A program made the position numbers and the translations under genes. Of a stretch of DNA of 35,536 nucleotides, positions 1-8,166 are shown in pieces. Numbering within the stretch: position 1 is the first letter of the stretch; each line of letters starts with the position of its first letter. The DNA lies in contig JAAYTS010000110.1 of the NCBI GenBank assembly GCA_012517995.1, positions 1 through 35,536 of the forward strand, given 5' to 3'. The notes beneath the pieces are model-generated. The model made no database searches, was not told the origin of the DNA, and saw nothing but the letters and a program-made list of their open reading frames with translations. The DNA is from Clostridium sp. (lineage in GTDB: Bacteria; Bacillota; Clostridia; Acetivibrionales; Acetivibrionaceae).

Positions 1-333
1 CAAGCACAACCAGCACACACAGCAATGATATTAATAATATTCGAACTGCTGCATTCAGCCAAAAATACTGTAACAGTGTTAAAGAAGCGGATACATTTGA
101 AAATAAAGAAATATTGTATACAGGTGCTCCCTTTTGCGGCAGCACGTATACTTTGTCATAAATATATAAATTACAGAATGAAAACATAAGGCTGAACGCT
201 GAACTGCTTACAACAGCATATATCATTTTACATAACAAATAGAAATACAAAGGCAAACAAAAAACATGGCAATAAGGAAAAAAATCATTTTGCCGTTTAA
301 ATTTTTTCTAAATTCCTTTATTAAAAGTTCCAT
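1..333 (-). pseudogene. ABC-2 type permease remnant (second of two), frameshifted, runs off the window edge
   Basis: An ATG at 333 (protein starts MELLIKEFRKN) opens a 36-residue frame with an N-terminal hydrophobic segment that ends at a TGA (223-225). Reading shifts by one base at the A-run near 226-229 and then stays open for 75 codons to the window edge. That second frame is hydrophobic and protein-like (starts MIYAVVSSSAFS, includes QYFWLNAAVRILL). Restoring one A in the run joins the two parts into a single membrane protein. The start overlaps the end of the upstream permease remnant by 26 bases, the usual coupling of paired ABC permeases. The family call rests on the hydrophobic pattern, the partner gene and the charged amphipathic N-terminus; no ATPase gene is visible. 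A sequencing error in the A-run is an alternative to true decay. Confidence 0.6.
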
Positions 334-1100
334 CTTTTCTACTTCTCCTGTTTAAAATGTTTTTTTCACCTAAAATCAGATATGCTCCCAATATAATTAC
401 AATAATTATTGATGTAATTATAGGAAAATAGTAAATTTTAAGAAGATGTCCGGCTATCTCCCCATATCTTGGCATTTCAAAGTAATAAGCCGGGTTTAAA
501 TAAGCCATGGGACTAAATGCTTTCTGATACTTAATAAAACTCAATTCTTGAAGAGAATAATCTCTAAAATCTCTAATCCAACCTATATTTTTCAAAAAAT
601 AATTAATTTCAAAATAACTGCTTGCTAAAATACAAATAACGCCCATAACTATACTCGCTATAAAACTGTCTGTAATCTTGGAAAAAAACATCATAACGGC
701 AGCCCAAATAAGAGACAATACAACCTAGGCTAAAACAGAATACATAAAGAACTTACCAATTGTCATACTGGAAGCAGTTTTTTCAAAACCCTTCAACATA
801 TATAAAGGAGCGTTCAGATTTTGAATTTCATATCCAAAACATTTAAGCATTATAATTAAAAATCCAAAAAATAAAACATTTAATAGCAATACAAAACAAA
901 ATACCGCCAATATTTTGGCACATCTTAGCTTTATCCTTCCATTCGGTGTAGCATTCAATATTTCAAACATATTGTATGTACTTTCCATGCTAAAAGATTT
1001 GATTTCCATAGTCGCTCTTTTGAAATTTTACACTTCTGCTATCTACACTCAATACGGCATCATCATTAACATTAATTAAGCACCCATTTGATAACAAAAA
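308..1100 (-). pseudogene. ABC-2 type permease remnant (first of two): 5' truncated, one frameshift, one in-frame TAG
   Basis: Three open stretches form one broken membrane protein. From 1100 down to about 1000 a frame reads through NVNDDAVLSVDSRSVKFQKS and DYGNQIF. It must then shift by one T in a TTTT run near 998 to continue as SMESTYNMFEILNATPNGR, the linker typical of ABC-2 permeases. That frame meets TAG at 725-727. Past the TAG, in the same frame, it continues VVLSLIWAAVMMFFSK and ends at 308. No initiation region survives: the open part begins directly beside the trpB terminator, so the N-terminal membrane helix and part of the extracellular domain are missing. The remnant reads like a transporter permease of the ABC-2/bacitracin-resistance kind (inference). 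Two separate lesions plus truncation make a functional product unlikely. Confidence 0.65.
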
Positions 1101-1102
1101 TT

Positions 1103-1136
1103 AAAAAACCCGTCCTGTTTCCAGAACGGGTTTTTT
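1103..1136 (-). terminator. Intrinsic terminator of trpB
   Basis: An 11-bp arm (1103-1113) pairs perfectly with 1126-1136, with a CTG/CAG inner stem. The GC core is CCCGT/ACGGG and the minus-strand 3' side ends in a T6 run. It lies 19 bases after the trpB stop. Confidence 0.9.
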
Positions 1137-1154
1137 ATATATCTTCTAAACTTA

Positions 1155-2528
1155 TTATTTAATATCAGGTAGATTCTTTATACTTTCCTTTATCAAATCA
1201 TCTGAATATTCAATATCTACAAGCTTTTCATTTAAATAATTGTCGTATGCAGCCATATCAAAATATCCATGTCCGCTTAAATTAAATAAAATAACTTTTG
1301 ACTCACCTGACTCCTTACACTTTAACGCCTCATTAATTGCACCCCTTATAGCATGTGCTGACTCAGGAGCAGGTATTATACCCTCTGTCTTTGCAAATTT
1401 AAGTGCTGCATCAAAAACATCTCTTTGTGGAACAGCTTGTGCTTCAATAATTCCATCATGGTAAAGCTGACTTATAATTGGAGATGCACCATGATATCTA
1501 AGTCCTCCTGCATGAATACCAGCTGGAACAAAATCATGCCCTAATGTATACATCTTAGCAATTGGACCAACCTTTGCAGTATCTCCGTAATCATAGGCAA
1601 AAACACCTTTTGTAAGTGTAGGGCAAGCTGTAGGCTCTACAGCAATTAATCTAATATTGGTTCCGTCTAACTTGTCCTTTACAAATGGAAAACCAATTCC
1701 TCCAAAATTACTTCCTCCACCACAACAAGCAACAACAACATCCGGATATTCATCCAGCACCTCAAGTTGCTTTTTAGCCTCAAGCCCAATAATGGTCTGA
1801 TGCAAACATACATGATTTAAAACGCTTCCTAGTGCATAATTGGTATCAGCATTTGTGGCTGCAACTTCAACAGCTTCACTTATTGCTATACCTAAACTAC
1901 CTGTAGAATCCGAATCCTTTTCTAATATAGACCTTCCACACTCAGTTAAATTACTTGGACTAGGTATTACATTAGCACCAAATGCCTTCATAAATGAACG
2001 TCTATATGGCTTTTGTCCATAACTTACTTTAACCATATACACTTCACATTCTAACCCAAAATGATTACATGCAAGGCTTAATGCACTTCCCCATTGACCA
2101 GCACCAGTTTCAGTTGAAAGCTTTTTTATGCCAGCCATCTTATTGTAATAAGCTTGTGGTATAGCAGTATTAAGTTTATGACTTCCAGTAGCATTTACTC
2201 CTTCATATTTATAATAAATTCTAGCTGGTGTATCAAGAAGTTTCTCTAATCCCACAGCCCTATAAAGTGGGCTTGGTCTCCACTGCTTATACATCTCCCT
2301 TACTTCATCAGGAATGTCTATCCATCTCTCATCAGAAGTCTCCTGTTTAATTAATTCCATTGGGAAAATTGCTTGAAGCTCGTCTGGAGTCGCCATTTTG
2401 TTTGTCTGTGAACTGAAATAAGGTTCTGGTTTGTTAGGCATGTCTGCTAATACATTGTACCATCTCTTAGGAATGTCGTCCTCGCTTAAAAATACTTTTC
2501 TCACATCTTTTTTACTCATCTTTCTCAT
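1155..2528 (-). CDS. trpB: Tryptophan synthase beta chain, TrpB2-type (standalone)
   Basis: This is a PLP-dependent fold-type II enzyme that joins indole and serine to make tryptophan. The PLP lysine is K118 in GSHKLNTA; the TrpB2 family has GSHK where TrpB1 has GAHK. The catalytic glutamate region is STETGAGQWG (E140) and the PLP phosphate loop is CCGGGSNFGG near 268-277. At 457 residues with a long N-terminal extension it matches the TrpB2 (TIGR01415-type) family rather than the ~400-residue TrpB1. No trpA or other trp gene lies nearby, as is common for TrpB2, which may salvage indole. The start is uncertain: a GAGGAG sits 2 bases before the first ATG (2528) and about 11 bases before the in-frame ATG at 2519. 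A good promoter lies just upstream and no T-box-like leader is seen. Confidence 0.93.
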   Translation of the reverse strand: MRKMSKKDVRKVFLSEDDIPKRWYNVLADMPNKPEPYFSSQTNKMATPDELQAIFPMELIKQETSDERWIDIPDEVREMYKQWRPSPLYRAVGLEKLLDTPARIYYKYEGVNATGSHKLNTAIPQAYYNKMAGIKKLSTETGAGQWGSALSLACNHFGLECEVYMVKVSYGQKPYRRSFMKAFGANVIPSPSNLTECGRSILEKDSDSTGSLGIAISEAVEVAATNADTNYALGSVLNHVCLHQTIIGLEAKKQLEVLDEYPDVVVACCGGGSNFGGIGFPFVKDKLDGTNIRLIAVEPTACPTLTKGVFAYDYGDTAKVGPIAKMYTLGHDFVPAGIHAGGLRYHGASPIISQLYHDGIIEAQAVPQRDVFDAALKFAKTEGIIPAPESAHAIRGAINEALKCKESGESKVILFNLSGHGYFDMAAYDNYLNEKLVDIEYSDDLIKESIKNLPDIK

Positions 2529-2557
2529 CTCTCCTCACCGAATATAACTTTATATAC

Positions 2558-2586
2558 ATTCTACTAAAAAAAAATATAAAGTTCAA
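2558..2586 (-). promoter_or_regulatory. Sigma-A promoter of trpB
   Basis: On the minus strand, TTGAAC (2581-2586) and TAGAAT (2558-2563) are spaced by 17 bases that include a T9 run. The predicted start of transcription is about 20-25 bases before the trpB start, leaving no room for a riboswitch. Confidence 0.65.
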
Positions 2587-2667
2587 CTGATATATTTACG
2601 AGTTTTTATGTAAATAATTACGAATAAGAATTTCAATTTTCAATCTACTATGGAAATGTTTATATTA

Positions 2668-2701
2668 AATAAAAAGCAGAGGTTTTATATAACAACCTCT
2701 G
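2668..2701 (-). terminator. Intrinsic terminator of the 318-residue unknown gene
   Basis: The 8-bp stem CAGAGGTT/AACCTCTG (2677-2684 with 2694-2701) is followed on the minus strand by CTTTTTATTT. It lies 33 bases after the stop of the gene at 2734-3690. Confidence 0.85.
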
Positions 2702-2733
2702 TCTAACAAAGCAACTAGCTTTTATTTTAAATT

Positions 2734-3690
2734 TTAAATTTTAACTCTCATAACACAAACTCTATTATTTCCAATCTCTTGCCAGTATTCTATATGGTCA
2801 TCAGACTGTTTAAAACTCTCAAAATCATAACCTTTTGAAATAATATATTCCACTATATCTTTTGAAAAAATCAGAGCCATTGCCCTTTCACTTAATCTAG
2901 GCACCTTTCTTAAAACAAGTTCCTTATATAATGTCTTGAATTCATCAAATAAAAGTACTGTATAATAGCCATCTGCATTTTTATAAATGGCATAACTAGA
3001 AGATATCTCATAAATATCATTTATATCAATTTGTCTTTCATCTAAAAGCAAGTTTCTAAGCTTATCATCAATATAAAGCTTCTTCCTCTTTTCAATATAG
3101 TTTAAAACATCTTTTTCTTTAATATTCTGCGCTTCTTTGAGACTAATATTTAATAAATCAGGGGTTTCGTCGTCAAACAAAACAATTGTAACATTATCTC
3201 TGTCCCTATACCAAATTTCTTTTTCTGCCATGAAAATAATTTCGCCATTTATTTTCTTCTCGCTAAATGGTGGGAACAAAAACGGACGGTTTTTAAAAAA
3301 TTTCACCATTTTTAATTGGACTTTATTAGAATCTTTCACAGTAACTGTACAAGGATCACCCCATATGTCCTTTTCTACAATTACCATTTTACCTGCTTCA
3401 TTACTGTATATAAAGCTTTTCTTGTTAGATGCCATAAGATCTTTTTTGTCAAGATTTAAAAGCTTTTCTAAACTTCTTATTTTATCCTTCTTTAGCGAAT
3501 TAATGAAATCAGCAGCTTTTTCAGACGTATCATAAATACTGTCCTTAATACTGCCTTTTAAATTTTTAGACAAACTAGAAAATAGTTCTTTTCCCTGACT
3601 TTGCCCCGATGTCAACTTAGATGATATAATGTCAACTAAACTCCTCATACCTTCATTCACTGAGCCTAGTGCTTCCTTTTTATTATTCAT
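2734..3690 (-). CDS. Hypothetical protein, 318 residues, no recognised family
   Basis: I do not recognise this protein. It has no signal peptide and no convincing membrane segment, so it is probably cytoplasmic. Residues 1-90 are lysine- and serine-rich with predicted amphipathic helices (SVNEGMRSLVDIISSKL, then EKAADFINSLKKDKIRSL). The rest alternates short beta-like segments (KSFIYSNEAGKMVIVEKDIW, DNVTIVLFDDE, GYYTVLLFDEF) with charged helices, and it ends in a strand, NNRVCVMRVKI. The two VxxLFDxE-like segments hint at an internal repeat. A GGGGTGA ribosome site precedes the ATG. The gene is monocistronic, with its own promoter and terminator. Base composition matches its neighbours, so there is no sign of recent transfer. 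Function is unknown. Confidence 0.85.
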   Translation of the reverse strand: MNNKKEALGSVNEGMRSLVDIISSKLTSGQSQGKELFSSLSKNLKGSIKDSIYDTSEKAADFINSLKKDKIRSLEKLLNLDKKDLMASNKKSFIYSNEAGKMVIVEKDIWGDPCTVTVKDSNKVQLKMVKFFKNRPFLFPPFSEKKINGEIIFMAEKEIWYRDRDNVTIVLFDDETPDLLNISLKEAQNIKEKDVLNYIEKRKKLYIDDKLRNLLLDERQIDINDIYEISSSYAIYKNADGYYTVLLFDEFKTLYKELVLRKVPRLSERAMALIFSKDIVEYIISKGYDFESFKQSDDHIEYWQEIGNNRVCVMRVKI

Positions 3691-3817
3691 GACATCACCC
3701 CTTTAAAATTAGCAAAATGACCAAGAAAAGATTCTACATTGAAAAGTTTGAAGACTTATTATATCTAAAATTTAAAGAATTATTGTATATATAATAAATT
3801 TATTAGACCTAGTTTTA

Positions 3818-3846
3818 ATTATACCTTAAATTATCAAAAAATCCAA
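3818..3846 (-). promoter_or_regulatory. Probable promoter of the 318-residue unknown gene
   Basis: On the minus strand TTGGAT (3841-3846), a 17-base spacer and TATAAT (3818-3823) precede the gene with a leader of about 120 bases. The rest of the 3691-3990 interval is AT-rich with nothing else recognisable apart from the hairpin at 3935-3959. Confidence 0.5.
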
Positions 3847-3934
3847 GCCCTTATTCATAAATTATAAAAATATATTTTTTATTATAACTAATTAAAACTC
3901 AATTTACATAAGTTTTTAATATTTTTGAAAGAAG

Positions 3935-3959
3935 GAAGGGGTTTTTGCATAGCCCCTTC
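3935..3959 (-). terminator. Probable terminator after the CmpB-like gene
   Basis: A GAAGGGG/CCCCTTC stem (3935-3941 with 3953-3959) has an 11-base loop. On the minus strand it is followed by CTTCTTTC, a poor U-tract, so termination may be weak. It lies 32 bases after the gene at 3991. Confidence 0.5.
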
Positions 3960-3990
3960 TTATATAAATACTCATATAAATATATCTATG

Positions 3991-4392
3991 TCAGGCAATG
4001 TTATATATATCTAAAGTTTTATGAACACGCTCAAATATTAATCCTGCCACAAACCAAGCTGGTCCATAATCTATCCTGACCAAATTGTCAATAGCAAATT
4101 TACCTGAGTAGTACCATGGATAGTGTCCCAACAAATTAAGTAAAATTGTTCCGCTGGTATACTCTATCCCCCAAATTATAATAACCCATAAAACTCCTCT
4201 AAATACCCACCTCCACTTTTTCATAATATCATGTAAGGGTTCAAGAAAAATTGCACATCCGTATATAAAAAACATCCATAAGTTTGTATAAGCTTGCATT
4301 ACTATATCCCCAAAAATCAAGGAATGCAAACCTGTCCACACTATTTCTATACTCCATCCAATTACACCGTAAATTATAAATCTTTTCAACAT
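3991..4392 (-). CDS. Small membrane protein, putative ABC-transporter type IV (CmpB-like) family
   Basis: This 133-residue protein has about four hydrophobic segments. The pattern matches the PF06541 (CmpB-like, 'putative ABC transporter type IV') proteins common in Clostridia: an N-terminal IYGVIGWSIEIVWTGL, a LWMFFIYG segment, a central WGIEYTSGTILLNLLGHYPW and a C-terminal YGPAWFVAGLIFERVH. These proteins are integral membrane proteins of unknown function, and the transporter name has no experimental support that I know of. No clear Shine-Dalgarno sequence precedes the ATG (upstream is AT-rich), so translation may be weak. It stands alone between AT-rich intervals and is followed by a possible terminator. 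Confidence 0.75.
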   Translation of the reverse strand: MLKRFIIYGVIGWSIEIVWTGLHSLIFGDIVMQAYTNLWMFFIYGCAIFLEPLHDIMKKWRWVFRGVLWVIIIWGIEYTSGTILLNLLGHYPWYYSGKFAIDNLVRIDYGPAWFVAGLIFERVHKTLDIYNIA

Positions 4393-4594
4393 ACTTATAT
4401 TTTTTACATGATAAAATTTTTTAACAGTTGTAATTTATTGTTTTATTAGCTTTTACTTCTATATTTGTATTATCAAATATTCATTTCTATTTCAATTAGC
4501 GCCAAAAAATATTTTTAAATCTATATTTTACCACAGATAATTTGATTTCAAATTATGAATATATTTGGTTTCTTTTGAGAATTATAAAATTTGT

Positions 4595-4620
4595 AATTTG
4601 CTAATTAAATTTGCTAATTA
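4595..4620. repeat. Perfect 13-bp tandem duplication upstream of the DUF3267-like gene
   Basis: The unit AATTTGCTAATTA occurs twice in direct succession (4595-4607 and 4608-4620), ending 10 bases before the ribosome binding site of the next gene. It could be an operator pair or replication slippage; nothing else is recognisable in 4393-4630. Confidence 0.7.
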
Positions 4621-4641
4621 TTAATAAAACGAGGTGCTGGA

Positions 4642-5169
4642 TTGACTAAAATTGGAGAGTTTAAATTGAATAAAACAAATTCCCTTATAATAAATTTAAT
4701 ATCTTTATTGGTTTTTATCTTAGCAGTAACTGCCTTTTTTATAATAAACGATTTAAATTTTTCAAACTGTATTTTAAATATCAATTTTTTGTTTTTAATT
4801 TTCTCTTTTTTTGTAGTTACAATTGTTTTACATGAACTTATACATGGTATTGCATATAAATTTTTTGGTGCTAAGCTTAAATTTGGTTTTAAGCATCTTA
4901 ATATATATACTATAGATACTTCAGGTAATACATATGGGGTTTTAGAAATGTTTGTAATCATGTTTTTACCATTATTGTTTTTAACAGTTTTATTTCTAAT
5001 TTTATCTTATATTTTTAAAGAAAACTATCACTATTTTATATTTTGTACGATATTTAATGTGGCAAGTTCCATAGGTGATATAATTCTTTTTATTTATATG
5101 CTCTCAAAAGGTGGTGGTTGTAAAATAAAAGATACAAACTATGGTTTTTTAATGTATAAAAAAAGCTAA
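4642..5169 (+). CDS. DUF3267-like integral-membrane zinc metalloprotease
   Basis: This 175-residue membrane protein has about four transmembrane segments. A VLHELIHGIAYKFFGA motif near residues 63-78 supplies the HExxH zinc site inside a membrane helix. A later segment, FNVASSIGDIILFIYML, carries an aspartate in the position expected for a third ligand. This arrangement fits the DUF3267 (PF11667) putative zincin family, distantly related in layout to site-2 proteases; the substrate is unknown. Translation starts at TTG (4642), which a GAGGTG at 4631-4636 supports with 5-base spacing. The gene is monocistronic, and a hairpin with a U-rich tail overlaps its stop codon. Confidence 0.8.
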   Translation: MTKIGEFKLNKTNSLIINLISLLVFILAVTAFFIINDLNFSNCILNINFLFLIFSFFVVTIVLHELIHGIAYKFFGAKLKFGFKHLNIYTIDTSGNTYGVLEMFVIMFLPLLFLTVLFLILSYIFKENYHYFIFCTIFNVASSIGDIILFIYMLSKGGGCKIKDTNYGFLMYKKS

Positions 5170-5209
5170 TTTAAATTATGCTCCCTTAAGTAAAACTTAG
5201 CTTTTTAAA
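5161..5209 (+). terminator. Probable terminator of the DUF3267-like gene
   Basis: AAAAGCTAA (5161-5169, containing the stop codon) pairs with TTAGCTTTT (5197-5205), followed by T-rich sequence. The loop is long (27 bases). From here to the phosphorylase start (about 5210-5484) the DNA is very AT-rich. I see only an orphan GAGGAG at about 5329 and no convincing promoter or RNA structure. Confidence 0.5.
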
Positions 5210-5484
5210 TTTTTGTTTTTAAAAAGTTTTATTTTTTTATAAAAACCCCTATCATATTTTAAAAAAATGTGGTATTATATTTATTAAGTTGTTTAGGTAA
5301 TCTTTTCTATTATTATTTTTATTTCTTGAGGAGCAAAATTATTATTAAATTATTAAATTTAAAACATTATTTTTTAGCACAGTTTTAATGTTCTATTTAA
5401 AAAATATAATATATTTAAAAATTTATGTTATTTATTATTCTAAAGAGGATAATAATATAACATAAACTAAAATGGAGGGTGCCT

Positions 5485-8052
5485 ATGTATCTTTTTGGAA
5501 AAATTACTGTAACTGCTGTTATCCCCAATGAACTATCTAAACTAAAAGACATCGCTTATAACTTGTGGTGGTCTTGGAATTCTGATGCTATAGACCTCTA
5601 CAGAGAAATTGACCTTGCTCTTTGGGAAAAACTTGGAAAGAATCCTGTTAGATTTCTCAAAGAAGTAAGTCAAAAAAAATTAGAAGCAAAAGTTAACGAT
5701 CCAGACTATATGAGTAGGTACAGAGGCGTAGTTGAAAAATACGAAGCCTACATGAATGAAACCGATACATGGTTTAGCAGAAACTTTCCAGATAAAAAGA
5801 ATCACATGGTTGCATACTTTTCTGCTGAATACGGTTTAAATGAAGTACTCCCTATTTACTCAGGTGGATTAGGGGTTTTATCAGGAGATCACTGTAAGTC
5901 CGCCAGTGACTTAGGAATACCATTTACTGCAATTGGACTTTTTTATAAACAAGGATACTTTAGCCAGCATATTAATGCTGATGGATGGCAAGAGACAATT
6001 TTTACTGACCTTAACACATCTAATTTGCCTATCAGACCAGCTTTAGACCAAAATGGCAGTCAAATTACCATAGAGGTTGAATTGCCTGGTCGCATAGTCT
6101 TTGCTAAAATTTGGTATGTTCAAATTGGTCGTGTAAAATTATATTTAATGGATACAGATCACGAACACAATAATGAAAATGACAGAGGACTTACTGCAAG
6201 ATTATATGGCGGTGACCAAGAAACCAGAATTCAACAAGAAATTTTCCTTGGCATTGGTGGTTCTAAGGTTCTTGACACTTTAGGAATCAAACCTACTGTT
6301 TACCATATGAATGAAGGCCATTCAGCCTTTTTAGGTCTTGAACTCATTAGAAAACTTGTTCAAAACCAAAATCTTCGGTTTGATGAAGCTAAAGAAGTTG
6401 TATCATCTTCAGTTGTGTTCACCACTCATACACCTGTACCTGCTGGAAACGATGTTTTCCCTTTGGAGATGATTGACAGGTATTTTAATCATTACTGGCC
6501 TTCTCTAGGAATAAGTAGGCATGAGTTTTTAGACTTAGGATTAAAAATTGGTGACCATCAAAACTTTAATATGACAGTTTTAGCTCTAAATCTTTCAGGG
6601 CAAAGAAATGGAGTTAGTGAACTTCATGGCGCAGTATCCCGTAATATTTTTAAAAACGTATGGCCAGAAATTCCAGAAGATGAAATTCCTATAGGTCACA
6701 TTACTAACGGTATTCATACTCTTACTTGGTTGTCTCCAACAATTAAATACTTATATGACAAATACCTTGACAGGGATTGGCAGGAGAAACTTTATGAAAA
6801 GAATGTGTGGGACAAAGTTGATGATATCCCTGCAGAAGACTTATGGAAGTCTCACTGTGTATTAAAAACAAAAATGATTGGATTTGTTCGTGAAAAACTT
6901 AAAGAGCAAAGGATAGCCAACAATGAATCTATAGAAAGAATTAAGGAAGTGGATACTCTCCTTGATTCTAATGCACTGACAATTGGATTTGCCAGAAGAT
7001 TTGCAACTTATAAAAGGGCAAATTTAATATTCAGGGATGTAGCCAGAATTCAAAAAATACTTAACGACCCTGAAAGACCAGTTCAAATTATATTTGCTGG
7101 AAAAGCTCACCCTGCTGATGCACCAGCACATGAAATAATTAAACATATTAATGATATTGCAAAACAAGAAGGCTTTCATGGAAAAGTTGTTTTAGTTGAA
7201 AACTATAACATGACACTTGCCCGCAACTTAGTGCAAGGAGTGGATATATGGCTTAATAATCCACGCAGACCTCTAGAGGCTAGTGGAACAAGTGGTCAGA
7301 AAGTTTGTATTAACGGAATTATTAATTTCAGCGTTTTAGATGGCTGGTGGTGTGAAGGCTACAATGGTAAAAACGGTTGGGCTATTGGAGATGAAACTAT
7401 TTACGACAATGAATACCATCAGGATAATGCAGATAGTGAATCAATTTATGACATACTTGAAAAACAAATTATTCCTACTTTCTTTGATAGAAATGAAAAA
7501 GGTGTACCTGAAAAATGGGTTGAAATTATGAAGGAATCTATAAAATCAAATACAAGCTTATTTAGCACTCATAGAATGGTTCAAGACTACACAAACAAGT
7601 ATTATATTCCTTTAATGGACAGAGTTGAAAAACAAACTTTAAATAATTTTAAACTTGCATCTGAATTATCTAACTGGAAAAAACATATTGAGAAAGAGTG
7701 GCCACAGGTAGATATCATTCCTGATAAACAAATTACCCAGCTAAACAACAAAAACTTTATATCAGGAGAGTCAATACCTATATACGCATCAGTACGACTT
7801 GGAAATATTGAGCCATCAAGCGTTAAGGTTCAAATTTACTATGGAGATGTGGGTAATGATAATACAATAGAAAATCCACATATAGTTGATATGCAGTTAG
7901 AAGAAAAAATATCTGACAACACTTACAGGTATACTACAAATATAACTCTTTTTGAAGGTGGGGAATATGGTTACACCTTTAGGGTAATACCAAATCATCC
8001 TGATTTATTAAATCGATTTGATCTGCCTTTAATAAGATGGGCAATACAGTAA
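5485..8052 (+). CDS. glgP: Alpha-glucan (glycogen/maltodextrin) phosphorylase, GT35
   Basis: This enzyme releases glucose 1-phosphate from alpha-1,4-glucans, used for glycogen turnover or imported maltodextrins in the cytoplasm. It is 855 residues. The N-terminal region (IAYNLWWSWNSDAI, residues 25-40) is the DUF3417-like domain of the bacterial 'alpha-glucan family' phosphorylases. The core follows with SAEYGLNEVLPIYSGGLGVL, HMNEGHSAF and TTHTPVPAGNDVF. The PLP lysine is K606 in EASGTSGQKV, followed by NGIINFSVLDGWW. The start is ATG 5485, because a GGAGG at 5474-5478 sits six bases before it; an in-frame GTG six bases earlier overlaps the ribosome site. It is monocistronic and convergent with the sugar-transport operon, sharing the terminator at 8101-8141. 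Exact chain-length preference cannot be told from sequence. Confidence 0.93.
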   Translation: MYLFGKITVTAVIPNELSKLKDIAYNLWWSWNSDAIDLYREIDLALWEKLGKNPVRFLKEVSQKKLEAKVNDPDYMSRYRGVVEKYEAYMNETDTWFSRNFPDKKNHMVAYFSAEYGLNEVLPIYSGGLGVLSGDHCKSASDLGIPFTAIGLFYKQGYFSQHINADGWQETIFTDLNTSNLPIRPALDQNGSQITIEVELPGRIVFAKIWYVQIGRVKLYLMDTDHEHNNENDRGLTARLYGGDQETRIQQEIFLGIGGSKVLDTLGIKPTVYHMNEGHSAFLGLELIRKLVQNQNLRFDEAKEVVSSSVVFTTHTPVPAGNDVFPLEMIDRYFNHYWPSLGISRHEFLDLGLKIGDHQNFNMTVLALNLSGQRNGVSELHGAVSRNIFKNVWPEIPEDEIPIGHITNGIHTLTWLSPTIKYLYDKYLDRDWQEKLYEKNVWDKVDDIPAEDLWKSHCVLKTKMIGFVREKLKEQRIANNESIERIKEVDTLLDSNALTIGFARRFATYKRANLIFRDVARIQKILNDPERPVQIIFAGKAHPADAPAHEIIKHINDIAKQEGFHGKVVLVENYNMTLARNLVQGVDIWLNNPRRPLEASGTSGQKVCINGIINFSVLDGWWCEGYNGKNGWAIGDETIYDNEYHQDNADSESIYDILEKQIIPTFFDRNEKGVPEKWVEIMKESIKSNTSLFSTHRMVQDYTNKYYIPLMDRVEKQTLNNFKLASELSNWKKHIEKEWPQVDIIPDKQITQLNNKNFISGESIPIYASVRLGNIEPSSVKVQIYYGDVGNDNTIENPHIVDMQLEEKISDNTYRYTTNITLFEGGEYGYTFRVIPNHPDLLNRFDLPLIRWAIQ

Positions 8053-8100
8053 AATAGTTTTTAATAAAACTTGATTAAAATTAATTAAAATTTCTTACTT

Positions 8101-8141
8101 AAAATTTAAAGGTAGAGGGTTTTCCTCTACCTTTAAATTTT
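8101..8141. terminator. Bidirectional terminator, perfect 18-bp stem
   Basis: Positions 8101-8118 and 8124-8141 are perfect inverted copies around a 5-base loop, with GGTAGAGG/CCTCTACC as the core and A-rich/T-rich ends. It separates the convergent phosphorylase and sugar-permease genes and can serve both. Confidence 0.9.
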
Positions 8142-8166
8142 AAAATATTAGATTATTATATAAAGC

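Noticed and set aside
725..727. In-frame TAG in the permease as a pyrrolysine or readthrough codon
   Set aside because: The same gene also needs a frameshift and lacks its 5' end, and nothing suggests pyrrolysine use in the surrounding genes. Decay is simpler.
2529..2640. T-box or tryptophan attenuator before trpB
   Set aside because: The promoter lies within 60 bases of the start, and no T-box sequence, leader peptide or antiterminator is visible.
4614..4961. Leftward open frame opposite the DUF3267-like gene
   Set aside because: The plus-strand frame has HExxH, membrane segments and a ribosome site. The minus frame has a low-complexity, lysine-rich sequence and none of these.
5479..5484. 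GTG at 5479 as the phosphorylase start
   Set aside because: It overlaps the GGAGGG ribosome site; ATG 5485 has proper spacing.
5485..8052. Cellobiose or cellodextrin phosphorylase (GH94) identity
   Set aside because: The PLP lysine motif EASGTSGQK and the overall order belong to GT35 alpha-glucan phosphorylases; GH94 enzymes have no PLP.
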